NCBI GenBank assembly: GCA_016794785.1
Contig: JAEUHC010000001.1
Coordinates: 124,001-188,000, forward strand
From: Opitutaceae bacterium
GTDB taxonomy: Bacteria; Verrucomicrobiota; Verrucomicrobiia; Opitutales; Opitutaceae
Length of the DNA stretch: 64,000 nt
Reading direction: 5' to 3'
Made by a program: the position numbers and the translations under genes. The notes beneath the pieces were generated by a model. It was not told the origin of the DNA. It searched no databases and saw only the letters and a program-made list of their open reading frames with translations. Of this stretch, positions 28,806-37,889 are shown piece after piece. Each line of letters begins with the position of its first letter. Positions within the stretch are counted from its first letter, which is position 1.

Positions 28806-31800
28806 ATGAGCCATCGCATCTTTCTTCTCTCGTCCACCGCCGCCTTGATTCTCGCCGCCTGGGCCTCCGCCCAAGTCGCCCCGCCCGCGACCGGTTCGCC
28901 CGCTGCAAAAAAATCCGCCGAGGCCCTCGTCACCCTCAATCCCTTCGAGGTGAAAGCCGAGTCCGACAATTCCTACGGCGCGCTCAATTCCAATTCGCTC
29001 ACGCAGTTCAATACCGCGCTCCACAAGACCCCGGTCTCGGCCGACATCTTCACGTCCGAGTTCATGCGCGACATCGCCGCCACCTCCGTCGAGGAGATGC
29101 TCAACGGCTACGGTGCCGGCGCCGGCACCGTCATGTCCAATCCCGACTCCGACGCACTCTCGCAGCAGCCCGGCGATCGCGTGGGCAACCAAACCATCGG
29201 CATCCGCGGCACCGGCGGCGGGGCGATCCGGCGCGATGGCTTTGCGGCCACCGGCGCCGCCAATAATTTCGGCTCCACCGCGGTGGGCGTCACGAGCACG
29301 TTCGACGTCGAGCGCGCCGATGTCGTGCGCGGTCCCCAAGGTCTGCTTTACGGCGCAGGCGGCGCGGGCGGCACCGTCAACACCGTCTCCAAGCGCGCCA
29401 ATTTCAACCAGCGGCGCGGCTCAGCCTCGTGGCGCATCGACCAGCACGGCTCCAAGCAGGCGCAGCTCGACTACAACGCCGGCACCGACTCGCTCGCGTT
29501 CCGTTTCGCGTTTCTCGACGACTCCCAGCGCTACCGGCGCCTCTTCATCGGCTACGAGACCCTCGGTTACTACGGCCAGATCGCGCTCAAGCTCGACTCG
29601 CTCCGCACCGTCGTGCGCGTCCAGACCCAGCAGACGATCAACGAGCGCATCATCAACACCAACCAGGAAAACATCGCGTTCACCAACGCCGCCACCGATC
29701 CGCGCCACAATTTCGGCCTCGCCTACATGCTGCGCAACAATCTCGCCGGCGCCATCAACCCCACCACCGGCCAGCCGTGGCCCCGCGGCGCCATCGCCGA
29801 CGGCCAGCTCACCTGGGACAACCTCAACGCCTGGGCCGGTTGGACCGCCTCGGAATACGTCACCAACAAATCCCACGCGGTGCTCACCGAGACCGTCTGG
29901 ACGCGCTGGCTATCCACCCAAGTCAACGTCCTCTACAACGACTACGTCTCCGACCGTGCCAACGGCGGCATCGCCAATCTCAGCGCCCCTCTCCTCAACG
30001 GGAATCCGCTCACCACCTGGGCCAACGGCGCCACCCTCTCCGATGTCGAGCAGCCCACGCGCCGCTGGGCCGTCCGCGGCGCCGCCATGCTCACCAACTC
30101 GTTTTTTCGCGAGCGCGCCAGCAGCCAAACCCTCCTCGGTTACGACATCGAGTGGGCCGACTCGGGCCCGACCGACTACGGCTACTATCTCGCCGATCAG
30201 AATTTCAACGTCGTCTACAATCCCGCGCTTCCCACCAACCTCGGCCGCACGCCGATGCCGCGCCTCTGGTGGTCCGTCGCCGACGGCCCACAGAAAAAAC
30301 CGCTCCCGCGCGGCGGCTGGCTCACGCCTCGCGTCACCGCCGGCGGCCAGAACTACGTGCGCATGCCCAACAATCCCCGCGACCCTTCGTGGGTGCGCGC
30401 CAACAATCCCCTCGGTCTCGCCAGTCTCGCCGGCCTCCCTGGCGTGAGCGGGCAGAACAACGACGGCCACCACTGGGAGAACCGCACCGCTGGCTTCTAC
30501 GCCTCCAATTACACGAGCTGGTTCGGCGACCGCCTCGCCACCCTCGTCGGCATCCGCGCCAATGAGAACTTCAAGCGCACGCCCAACATCACCCCCACCG
30601 TAACCACGCCTTGGGCTGAGTCCGACGCCGGCAACCGCAGCTACAACCTCGGCCTCAACGCGCGTCTTACCGAGACGCTCCGGCCCTACTATAGTTTTTC
30701 CAGCACCTACAACATCCCTCTCGTCAACGCCAACGATCCGCTCGGCAACGCCCCGCGCACCTCCAGCGGCACCGGCCACGAGGCCGGCCTAAAGTTCACC
30801 TCGCGCGACCAGCGTTACTCCGGCTCCATGCAGGCCTTCACCACCAATTCGAAGGACGAGATGATCAACGCCGGCGGCGGCGTCCGCGATCTCGTCAATC
30901 CCACCGGCCTCAACGGCGCGCACAACGGCCCCGCCGGCGCCAAGAACCAGTGGACCAACCTCGACCGCACCACGCGCGGTCTCGAACTCATCCTCACCGC
31001 CAGCCCCACGCCCAACTGGCGCGTGCGCCTCGCCGCCACCAGCGCCGACGGCCGCAATCTCACCGACAAAAAATATCCGCTGCTCTGGAACGACCAGTTC
31101 CACGTCCGCAACGGCACCGTCACCTACCAGAACGGCACGCCTCTCCTCGTCCCCACCACGCCCACGATCACCACGCTCAACCGCCAGGTCGACCCCGCCG
31201 CCCTCCAGGCCCAGGTCGGCGGCACTTGGGAACCGCTCACCCTCGCGATGATGAACGACCGCACCAGCCCCTACTGGGCCCAGCCTGCAGACGACAACGG
31301 CCGCCTCCAGACGAGCAACGTCCGCCGCGTCCTCCAATTTTTCGTCGGCTCCAACGGCACCGCGCTCACTGGCACGACCGGCCTGCCCGTCGCGGACATC
31401 CCGTATTTCTGGTCCGACCCCAACGGCTCCAAGGGCGAGACCGTCGTAGCGCAAAAGGGCGAGTCCACCGTCGGCTACGCGCAATACCGCTTCGTCCTCA
31501 CCAACAACTACACCTTCACCGGCGACAACTTCCTGAAAGGCTTCGGCGTCGGCGGCACGGTCGCCCTCGGCCTGAAGAATCGGACTTTCTACTACAACAC
31601 CCCCGGCGGCGGCCGCGAACTCTTCGCCTCACCCGACACCTGGCAGGTGAACCTCAACGCCTCCTACCGCCGCAAGCTCGGCAAACGCTTCGTCTGGACG
31701 ACGCAGGTCAACGTCGACAACGCCTTCAACCACTACGTCCTCGGCACGCTCCCCAACAACGGCAGCGGCTTCACCGTGCCGGCGAATCTGGCCGTCACCT

Positions 31801-31850
31801 TCTACGGCCAGCCTAGGATTTATGTCTGGACGAACAGCGTGAGCTTCTGA
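28806..31850 (+). CDS. TonB-dependent receptor (large, plug plus barrel)
   Basis: The product is 1014 residues. The signal peptide (LSSTAALILAAWASAQ) is followed by a VTLNPFEV box shared in form with other receptors in this window. The plug domain has PVSADIFTSEFMRDIAATSV, IGIRGTGGGAIRRDGFA and VERADVVRGPQGLLYGAGGA, then the barrel to a C-terminal NSVSF. Length near 1000 residues and the LNPFEV element mark the verrucomicrobial receptor type, usually linked to siderophores or oligosaccharides. The upstream 278-base gap holds nothing that I can name. It converges with the sulfatase gene nine bases away. Confidence 0.93.
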   Translation: MSHRIFLLSSTAALILAAWASAQVAPPATGSPAAKKSAEALVTLNPFEVKAESDNSYGALNSNSLTQFNTALHKTPVSADIFTSEFMRDIAATSVEEMLNGYGAGAGTVMSNPDSDALSQQPGDRVGNQTIGIRGTGGGAIRRDGFAATGAANNFGSTAVGVTSTFDVERADVVRGPQGLLYGAGGAGGTVNTVSKRANFNQRRGSASWRIDQHGSKQAQLDYNAGTDSLAFRFAFLDDSQRYRRLFIGYETLGYYGQIALKLDSLRTVVRVQTQQTINERIINTNQENIAFTNAATDPRHNFGLAYMLRNNLAGAINPTTGQPWPRGAIADGQLTWDNLNAWAGWTASEYVTNKSHAVLTETVWTRWLSTQVNVLYNDYVSDRANGGIANLSAPLLNGNPLTTWANGATLSDVEQPTRRWAVRGAAMLTNSFFRERASSQTLLGYDIEWADSGPTDYGYYLADQNFNVVYNPALPTNLGRTPMPRLWWSVADGPQKKPLPRGGWLTPRVTAGGQNYVRMPNNPRDPSWVRANNPLGLASLAGLPGVSGQNNDGHHWENRTAGFYASNYTSWFGDRLATLVGIRANENFKRTPNITPTVTTPWAESDAGNRSYNLGLNARLTETLRPYYSFSSTYNIPLVNANDPLGNAPRTSSGTGHEAGLKFTSRDQRYSGSMQAFTTNSKDEMINAGGGVRDLVNPTGLNGAHNGPAGAKNQWTNLDRTTRGLELILTASPTPNWRVRLAATSADGRNLTDKKYPLLWNDQFHVRNGTVTYQNGTPLLVPTTPTITTLNRQVDPAALQAQVGGTWEPLTLAMMNDRTSPYWAQPADDNGRLQTSNVRRVLQFFVGSNGTALTGTTGLPVADIPYFWSDPNGSKGETVVAQKGESTVGYAQYRFVLTNNYTFTGDNFLKGFGVGGTVALGLKNRTFYYNTPGGGRELFASPDTWQVNLNASYRRKLGKRFVWTTQVNVDNAFNHYVLGTLPNNGSGFTVPANLAVTFYGQPRIYVWTNSVSF

Positions 31851-31859
31851 GCGACGGTC

Positions 31860-33443
31860 TCAAGAGCGGCGCAGGAGCGCCTGAAGCTCGGCGAGAACCT
31901 CGCGTTGTTCCGGCTGCGCCGCGATGTTGCGCGTCTCCCTTGGATCAGCGCGGTGATCATAGAGTTCGATGGCAAGAGGTTCGCTTTCCGGCGCGCGTCG
32001 ATCGACCCACACGGTGCAGCGATAGGGCTCCGTCCGCACGCTGTAGCCTTTCACGTGATCCTCGAAAAATTTTCGGTCGTAGCGCGCGCCGTGTTCGCGC
32101 GCGAGCTGCGCCTCGACCGTCTCGATCAACGGGCCGAAAAACGTCTGCCGCATCGCGGGCGAGAGCGGCTTCGCCGCCCACTCGCGGAGGGCCGGCGCGG
32201 GAAATTCGCTGAAAGCGATGTTTTTTCCGACGACGGCCGGGTCGCGCAGCATCGGCACGAGGCTCGCGCCTTCGAGCGCGGCCGGCGCCTTCAATCCGGC
32301 CAGCGCGCAGAGCGTCGGATAAATGTCCAGTGACTCGACGATGCCCGCGGCCGGCCGGCCGTTGCCGGCCATCCCGGGGGCGCGGATGATCAGCGGAATC
32401 CGCGTGCCAATCTCGTAGTTCGTCGCCTTGCCCCAGATGCCGTGGTCGCCGAGGTGCCAGCCGTGGTCGCCCCAGAAAACGACGATGGTGTTTTCGCTCA
32501 GGCCCAAGGCATCGAGCTCGGCGAGAATCCGGCCGACCTGCGCATCGACGAAACTCACACACGCAGCGTAGGCGTGCAGGAGCTGGCGTGAGGTCGCCGC
32601 ATCGATCGGTCCGGCCGTCGGCACGCCCGTGCGCGTCCGCAGCTCAAAGGAGCTGTGGCGGGCGATGGACGGCGCATCCTTGGGCGGCTCGAGGGTGGCC
32701 GCGAGCGGCAGCGTGGCGGGATCGTAGAGGTCGAAATATTTCTTCGGCGCCACGAAGGGCAGGTGCGGCTTGAGGAAGCCGACGCCGAGGAAAAAGGGTT
32801 TCCCTTTCAGTTCGCGCAAAGCCCCGATCGCGGCGTCGGTGTTCCGCCCATCGAGATAGGCGTTGTCAGGCGCATCAGCCGCCTCCCAGGCGGGTCCGCT
32901 CGTCACGCCGCCGAGGTTGGCCTCCTTGCCGTATTTCGCGATCGCCGCTTCGCGCCGCTTCCGGACAATCTCGCGACTCTCCGGCAGCTGGTAGCCGCCG
33001 TCGCCGGGCCCGCCCGCCGGCGGAATCCGCCGGCTCCAGGAATTCGCGTCGTCGGTCTGCGCGCCGTGGAAAATCTTGCCGGCATACGCGGTGGTGTAGC
33101 CGTGCTGCTTGAAGAGCTGGGGCAACGTGACGACGTCCGGCACAGTATCGCGAAAGAACGTGTCGATGTGCTCGATCTTCAGCGTGCCGGGCCGCAGCCC
33201 GGTCAGCGTCGAGGCGCGCGACGGGCCGCAAATCGCATACTGCACGTAGGCGCGGTCGAAGCGCACGCCGGTGGCCGCGAGCCGGTCGATGTGGGGACTC
33301 TTGATATGCCTGGCGCCGTAGGCCCCGAGCTCGGGGCGCAGGTCGTCCACCGCGATGAAGAGCACATTGGGCCGCCGGTCGGCCGCAGGGAGCGCGGCCA
33401 AGATCAGGAGGCCCAGCGCGAGGAGTTTAAGGGCGTGCTTCAT
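31860..33443 (-). CDS. Secreted sulfatase (iduronate-2-sulfatase-like)
   Basis: The product is a 527-residue exported type I sulfatase. The signal peptide LKLLALGLLILAALPAADRR is followed by the first metal site NVLFIAVDDLRPELGAYGA. The formylglycine signature is visible as CGPSRASTLTGLRPG, with the Cys as the residue modified to formylglycine. WGDHGWHLGDHGIWGKATNYE holds the second metal-binding DHG. PFFLGVGFLKPHLPFVAPKK is typical of the iduronate-2-sulfatase/S1_7-like group. It needs a maturase, which is not in the window. It is the last gene of the PSD1-DUF1501-sulfatase operon, its ATG overlapping the DUF1501 stop by four bases. Confidence 0.93.
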   Translation of the reverse strand: MKHALKLLALGLLILAALPAADRRPNVLFIAVDDLRPELGAYGARHIKSPHIDRLAATGVRFDRAYVQYAICGPSRASTLTGLRPGTLKIEHIDTFFRDTVPDVVTLPQLFKQHGYTTAYAGKIFHGAQTDDANSWSRRIPPAGGPGDGGYQLPESREIVRKRREAAIAKYGKEANLGGVTSGPAWEAADAPDNAYLDGRNTDAAIGALRELKGKPFFLGVGFLKPHLPFVAPKKYFDLYDPATLPLAATLEPPKDAPSIARHSSFELRTRTGVPTAGPIDAATSRQLLHAYAACVSFVDAQVGRILAELDALGLSENTIVVFWGDHGWHLGDHGIWGKATNYEIGTRIPLIIRAPGMAGNGRPAAGIVESLDIYPTLCALAGLKAPAALEGASLVPMLRDPAVVGKNIAFSEFPAPALREWAAKPLSPAMRQTFFGPLIETVEAQLAREHGARYDRKFFEDHVKGYSVRTEPYRCTVWVDRRAPESEPLAIELYDHRADPRETRNIAAQPEQREVLAELQALLRRS

Positions 33444-34939
33444 GCGAGCATTTTTTTCAAGACGTGGCCGTGAACACTGGTGAGCCGACGCTCGATGCCG
33501 TTGTTGTGATAAGTGAGGCGCTCGTGGTCCAAGCCGAGCAGGTGCAGGATTGTGGCGTTGAAATCGTAGAGTGTCGCGGCGTCCTGCGCGGCCTTGAACC
33601 CGAAGTTGTCGCTCGCGCCGACGCTTGTGCCGGCCTTCACGCCCGCACCCATGAGCCAGCAGGTGAAGGAGTCGGGGTTGTGGTCGCGGCCCGTGCCGTT
33701 GGCCTGGAGGAAGGGCATGCGGCCAAACTCGGTGCACCACACCACGAGCGTGTCCTTGAGCATCCCGCGCTGCTTCATGTCGGCGAGGAGCGCGGCCGTG
33801 GGCTGGTCGAAGATCTCCGCCTGCATCGCGTGCGTGCTCTCGATGTTGGCGTGCGAATCCCAATTGCTGATGCCGTTGGCCTGCGCATCGGAGCCGTTGA
33901 AGAGCTGAACCACGCGCACGCCCCGTTCGAGCAGCCGGCGGGCGAGGATGCAGTTCCTGGCGTAGTCCTTCTTGAGGTCGGTGCCGGTGTCGGTGCCGTA
34001 GAGCTTGTGCACGTGCGCGGGCTCGGACTTCAAGTCCGTGACGTCGGGGATCGACATCTGCATGCGGCCGGCGAGTTCGTAGCTGGCGATGCGCCCGGCG
34101 AGATCGGTGTCGCCCGGAAACTTGCGCGCGTGCTCCGCGTTCATCTGCGCGAGGAAATCCTTGGCGCGCTGGTCCGCCTCGGCCGAGACGCGGCTGGGAC
34201 GGACCAGATTGGCGAGCGGCCGGGCCGCGCTGAAATCGGTGCCCTGAAACGCCGCCGGCAGGAAGCCCGAGGCCCAGTTGTTTTTCCCCGAACGCGGCTT
34301 GCCGCGCGGATCGTTGATCGCGACGAAGGCGGGCAACTGCTGGTTCTCCGTGCCCAGCGCATAAGTCACCCAGGCGCCGAGCGAGGGAAAGCCCTCGAGG
34401 GTAAAGCCGGTGTTGAGGAAGTTCTCACCCTGCGGGTGCGCGCTCGTCGTGCTCGTGAGCGAGTGGACGAAGCACATGTCGTCCGCCAGCGCCGCGATGT
34501 TGGGGAGCAGTTCGGAAACCATCTTTCCGCTCTGGCCGCGCGGTTTGAATTCCCAGCGCGGCTTGGCGATGTTGCCCGTCGGACCTTCGAAGGTGACCGC
34601 CGGGATGCCCGGGGGCTTCTGGCCGTCGTATTTGAAGAGGTCGGGCTTGTAATCGAAGGTATCCACGTGGCTCACCGCACCCACGCAGAAGATGACGAGA
34701 ACCTGCTTGGCCTTCGGCTCAAAGTGCGGCGGCCGCGGCGCGTAGGGCCGATCCGGATCGATCTTGGGGCGGACCGATCCGGCGGGGCTGGCGGCGAGGA
34801 GATTGTCGGCGCCGAGCAGGCGCAGCAGCGCGATGCCGCCGGCCGCGCCGCCTGCGGTGCGCAGGAAGTCGCGGCGATCGAGCAGGCGCGGACCGAACTG
34901 GGCGGGGGAAAGCGCGGGGCCGTGGGCGTGGGTTTTCAT
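33440..34939 (-). CDS. DUF1501 family protein (Tat-exported)
   Basis: The product is 499 residues of the sulfatase-like, uncharacterised DUF1501 family common in Planctomycetes and Verrucomicrobia. The N-terminus has a twin-arginine signal (LDRRDFLRTAGGAAGGIALL). Family motifs are KQVLVIFCVGAVSHVDTFDY, FVHSLTSTTSAHPQGENFLN, LARRLLERGVRVVQLFNGSD, WCTEFGRMPF and GRDHNPDSFTCWLMGAG. The fold is alkaline-phosphatase-like but the activity is unknown. It almost always pairs with PSD1-type cytochrome genes, as here. Both junctions (with PSD1 upstream and the sulfatase downstream) are four-base ATGA overlaps, indicating a translationally coupled three-gene unit. Confidence 0.93.
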   Translation of the reverse strand: MKTHAHGPALSPAQFGPRLLDRRDFLRTAGGAAGGIALLRLLGADNLLAASPAGSVRPKIDPDRPYAPRPPHFEPKAKQVLVIFCVGAVSHVDTFDYKPDLFKYDGQKPPGIPAVTFEGPTGNIAKPRWEFKPRGQSGKMVSELLPNIAALADDMCFVHSLTSTTSAHPQGENFLNTGFTLEGFPSLGAWVTYALGTENQQLPAFVAINDPRGKPRSGKNNWASGFLPAAFQGTDFSAARPLANLVRPSRVSAEADQRAKDFLAQMNAEHARKFPGDTDLAGRIASYELAGRMQMSIPDVTDLKSEPAHVHKLYGTDTGTDLKKDYARNCILARRLLERGVRVVQLFNGSDAQANGISNWDSHANIESTHAMQAEIFDQPTAALLADMKQRGMLKDTLVVWCTEFGRMPFLQANGTGRDHNPDSFTCWLMGAGVKAGTSVGASDNFGFKAAQDAATLYDFNATILHLLGLDHERLTYHNNGIERRLTSVHGHVLKKMLA

Positions 34940-37794
34940 TCGATGAAGGCGAATTCGTTGGTGTTGAGCAGCACGCGGCAGAGTTCCGGCAGGCCATCCT
35001 GCGCGATCAGCGCCCGCGCGCCTTGCGACTCCTGCGCCGACGGCGGGCGGCAGAAGATGAGCGCAAAGGCCCGTTCGATCTGCGCGACGGGATCCGTCCC
35101 GGCTTCGCGCTGCACGCGCTCCGCGAGTTTGTCCGACTGCGTGAGGATGAAATCGCCGTTGAAGAGATTGAGGGCCTGCAGCGGCGTGGTGGAGATCGTG
35201 CGCTTGGGCGTGACCTGGCCGCACTCGGGCCGGTCGAACGCGGAGAACATCCGGTCGTCGATGCCGCGCATGTTCTCCTGATAAACCATGCGGCGCCACG
35301 TGCTGGGGCCGAAGTTGTCCACGACCTTCCAGCCTTCGTAGCGCCGCTTGTCGGCGTGGATGCGGAAGCCGGGCCCGCCCATGGTGAGGTCGAGCGTGCC
35401 CGCGACCGCGAGCGTCGAGTCGCGCAGCGCCTCCGCCTCGATGCGCCGCGGCGGGAAACGCCAGAGCAGCCGCGCATCGCCGTCGATCTTCTCGGCCGCG
35501 GCATTGGGCGCGCTCGATTGCCGAAACGCCGCGGAGGTGACGAGCAGGCGGATCGTTTTCTTGGCGGACCAGCCGCCCGCGATGAATTCCGAGGCAAGCC
35601 AGTCGAGCAGCTCGGGATGGCTGGGGGGCTGACCCGCCTGGCCAAAATCACCGGGCGTATCGACGATGCCGCGGCCAAAGACGTGCAGCCAGAGCCGGTT
35701 GACGAGCACCCGGGGCGTGAGGGGATTTCGCGCCGTATCCGTCAGCCACGCGGAGAACGCGAGCCGGCGCTCCTGATCGGTCGAGTCGGACGTGAGCTGG
35801 AGGTCGGCCTTGAGCGCAGAGAGGCCGTTGGGCAGCACTTCCTCGCGCGGCGCCATCGGATCACCGCGGCCGAAGAGATGGGTCTTCACCGGCGGGATGA
35901 AGTAGCCCGCAAACACGGGCTGCGGCAGGGCCTCGTTGTAGTCGCGCAACAGGCGATGGAGCCGATCGAGCAGGACCCGCGTGGCTTCGGGCAACGGCGC
36001 CGGCGCGGGGGCCTGGGCCTTGGCCGCGACCCGGGCGCCCGGCACCACCCTAGCCGGGAGATCGACATTGGCGACCTCGCGCCACATCCCGTCGGCGCCG
36101 CGCACCTCGACGCGGTATTTCCGCGGGCCGGACGCCGTGGCCTTGCCCGGCTCAATGAGATAGTCGGTGTGCAAAAGCGCCTCGCGGTCGGAACTCAGGG
36201 CGATGCGGTCGATGACCGCTTCCGCCGGCAGCTCGATCTCGAACCAAGGCGACGGCCCCTTGGGGTCGGCCTTTTCCTGGGCTTCGCGCGAGCGCCACGC
36301 AAACGTCTGGCCGAATTTCCCGTCGATCACGTTGGCGACTTCGCGCATCAGCGCCTCGGCGGGCTTGAACGAGCGGGCCGTGGCGCCACCGGCGGCCAGC
36401 GCGAGATTTTTTTCGCCAGTGGCGGAGCCGAAGATTTGAAACTCCTCGATCACGGCGATGGTTTGCGGCGCAAAGGTCATCCGCACGGCGCGGGCGGACA
36501 CGGGGGCGAAGCGTGTTTCCAGATGCCCCGGCCACTCCTCGGTCCACGACGGAGTCACGGCGCGCAGTTCGCCGCGCACGGCGTTGATCTCCTTCAGCAG
36601 CCCCTCGGCGCGGGCGGCGCGGGCGGCGGCATCGGGCATGTTGCGCCACGGGCGGGGTCCGTATTCGAGTCCCTGAAACACGGCGGCGAGCGCATAGTAG
36701 TCCTTCTGCGGGATGGGATCGAACTTGTGGTTGTGGCAGCGGGCGCAGGCCATCGTCATGCCAAGCAGGGAGGCGCTGACGGACTGAATCGTCTCGTCGA
36801 GCCGATCGGAGCGCGCCTGGCGGATCGCAGGCACCTCGCGGCCGACTGTCGCGGCATGGACATACATCCCGGCGACGAGAAACCCCGTGGCTTCGTCCAC
36901 CCCGGCCGCGTCGCCGGCGATCTGCTCATGGATGAAACGATTGAAAGGCAGGTCCTCATTGAACGCGCGGATCACGTAGTCGCGATACGGCCAGGCGTTC
37001 TTGCGGTAGAGATTGGCTTCGGAGCCGCTGGTCTCGGACCAGCGCACCACATCGAGCCAGAACTGCGCCCAGCGTTCACCGAAGCGCGGCGAGGCGAGCA
37101 GGCGGTCCACGATTTTTTCATAGGCGCGCGGATCAGGATCGCGGACAAAGGCTGCGGTTTCCTCGGGTGCCGGGGGGAGTCCGGTTAAAGTCAGGTAAGC
37201 GCGGCGCAGCAGGGTGCGGCGATCAGCCTCAGCGGAAACGACGAGGTTCTTCTCGGCGCGCTTGGCTTCGAGAAACGCATCGATCGTGTTGCCATTCTTC
37301 ACTGTCGCCGACGGCACGGCAGGCGCGTGGATCGGACGAAGCGACCATAATTCTGCCGCCGCTCCGACCGCGGCGCTCGCATGCTCCGGCCAGCTGGCCC
37401 CTTGATCGATCCACGCGCGGAGGATGCCGATCTGTTCCGGGGTGAGCGGCTCGCCTTTCCCGCTCGGGGGCATCTGCATGTCCTCCTCGAGGCCGGCGAC
37501 GAAATGAATGAGCGGACTCTCGGCGCTTTTGCCCGGCACGACGGCCGGGAGGCCGCCGGCGCCGCCGGCGAAGACGATCTTCTTCACGTCGACGCGGAAG
37601 TCGCTCTTTTGCTTTTCCGGCCCGTGGCACTCAATGCACTTGGCCGCGAAGAGGGGCCGGACGTGTTGCTCAAAATCGACCGTCATCGCGGCGGCCGGCG
37701 GCAGTTTGGCCGCATCGGCCGCGCGCAAGCCGGCAAGCGACAACAAGGCGGCGACCGCGAGACGGGGAATGGCACGGGGCATGATTGACATCAT
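34936..37794 (-). CDS. PSD1-type planctomycete cytochrome c protein (DUF1549/DUF1553) with discoidin insert
   Basis: The product is 952 residues and exported. Residues about 30-125 form the PSC1 cytochrome domain with the heme motif CIECHG. Residues about 160-370 are DUF1549 (RAYLTLTGLPPAPEETAAFV, RFGERWAQFWLDVVRWSETS, a second heme-like motif CARCH). A discoidin/F5-8-type C-like insert at about 430-610 (RAVRMTFAPQTIAVIEEFQI ... PWFEIELPAEAVIDRIALSS) separates it from DUF1553 (NPLTPRVLVNRLWLHVFGRG, GEs, TPLQALNLFNGDF). It is probably an envelope redox/hydrolase subunit for glycan processing; the biochemistry is unproven. I start at ATG 37794, the first of a run of Met codons before the signal peptide. 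It leads the operon with DUF1501 and the sulfatase. Confidence 0.93.
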   Translation of the reverse strand: MMSIMPRAIPRLAVAALLSLAGLRAADAAKLPPAAAMTVDFEQHVRPLFAAKCIECHGPEKQKSDFRVDVKKIVFAGGAGGLPAVVPGKSAESPLIHFVAGLEEDMQMPPSGKGEPLTPEQIGILRAWIDQGASWPEHASAAVGAAAELWSLRPIHAPAVPSATVKNGNTIDAFLEAKRAEKNLVVSAEADRRTLLRRAYLTLTGLPPAPEETAAFVRDPDPRAYEKIVDRLLASPRFGERWAQFWLDVVRWSETSGSEANLYRKNAWPYRDYVIRAFNEDLPFNRFIHEQIAGDAAGVDEATGFLVAGMYVHAATVGREVPAIRQARSDRLDETIQSVSASLLGMTMACARCHNHKFDPIPQKDYYALAAVFQGLEYGPRPWRNMPDAAARAARAEGLLKEINAVRGELRAVTPSWTEEWPGHLETRFAPVSARAVRMTFAPQTIAVIEEFQIFGSATGEKNLALAAGGATARSFKPAEALMREVANVIDGKFGQTFAWRSREAQEKADPKGPSPWFEIELPAEAVIDRIALSSDREALLHTDYLIEPGKATASGPRKYRVEVRGADGMWREVANVDLPARVVPGARVAAKAQAPAPAPLPEATRVLLDRLHRLLRDYNEALPQPVFAGYFIPPVKTHLFGRGDPMAPREEVLPNGLSALKADLQLTSDSTDQERRLAFSAWLTDTARNPLTPRVLVNRLWLHVFGRGIVDTPGDFGQAGQPPSHPELLDWLASEFIAGGWSAKKTIRLLVTSAAFRQSSAPNAAAEKIDGDARLLWRFPPRRIEAEALRDSTLAVAGTLDLTMGGPGFRIHADKRRYEGWKVVDNFGPSTWRRMVYQENMRGIDDRMFSAFDRPECGQVTPKRTISTTPLQALNLFNGDFILTQSDKLAERVQREAGTDPVAQIERAFALIFCRPPSAQESQGARALIAQDGLPELCRVLLNTNEFAFIE

Positions 37795-37889
37795 GCCACC
37801 AACCCGGCTTTGCGGCCACTCCCGCAATCACGGGGAGCGCCGGGCGCGGCTCCACCGCGACCGGCGAGGCGGCGCGGTGGGCGCAGAGT

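Noticed and set aside
35023..37188. A 721-codon plus-strand frame over the PSD1 gene
   Set aside because: Same shadow effect: Arg/Gly/Val-rich, no signal or motif, and fully covered by the PSD1 coding sequence with its heme motifs.
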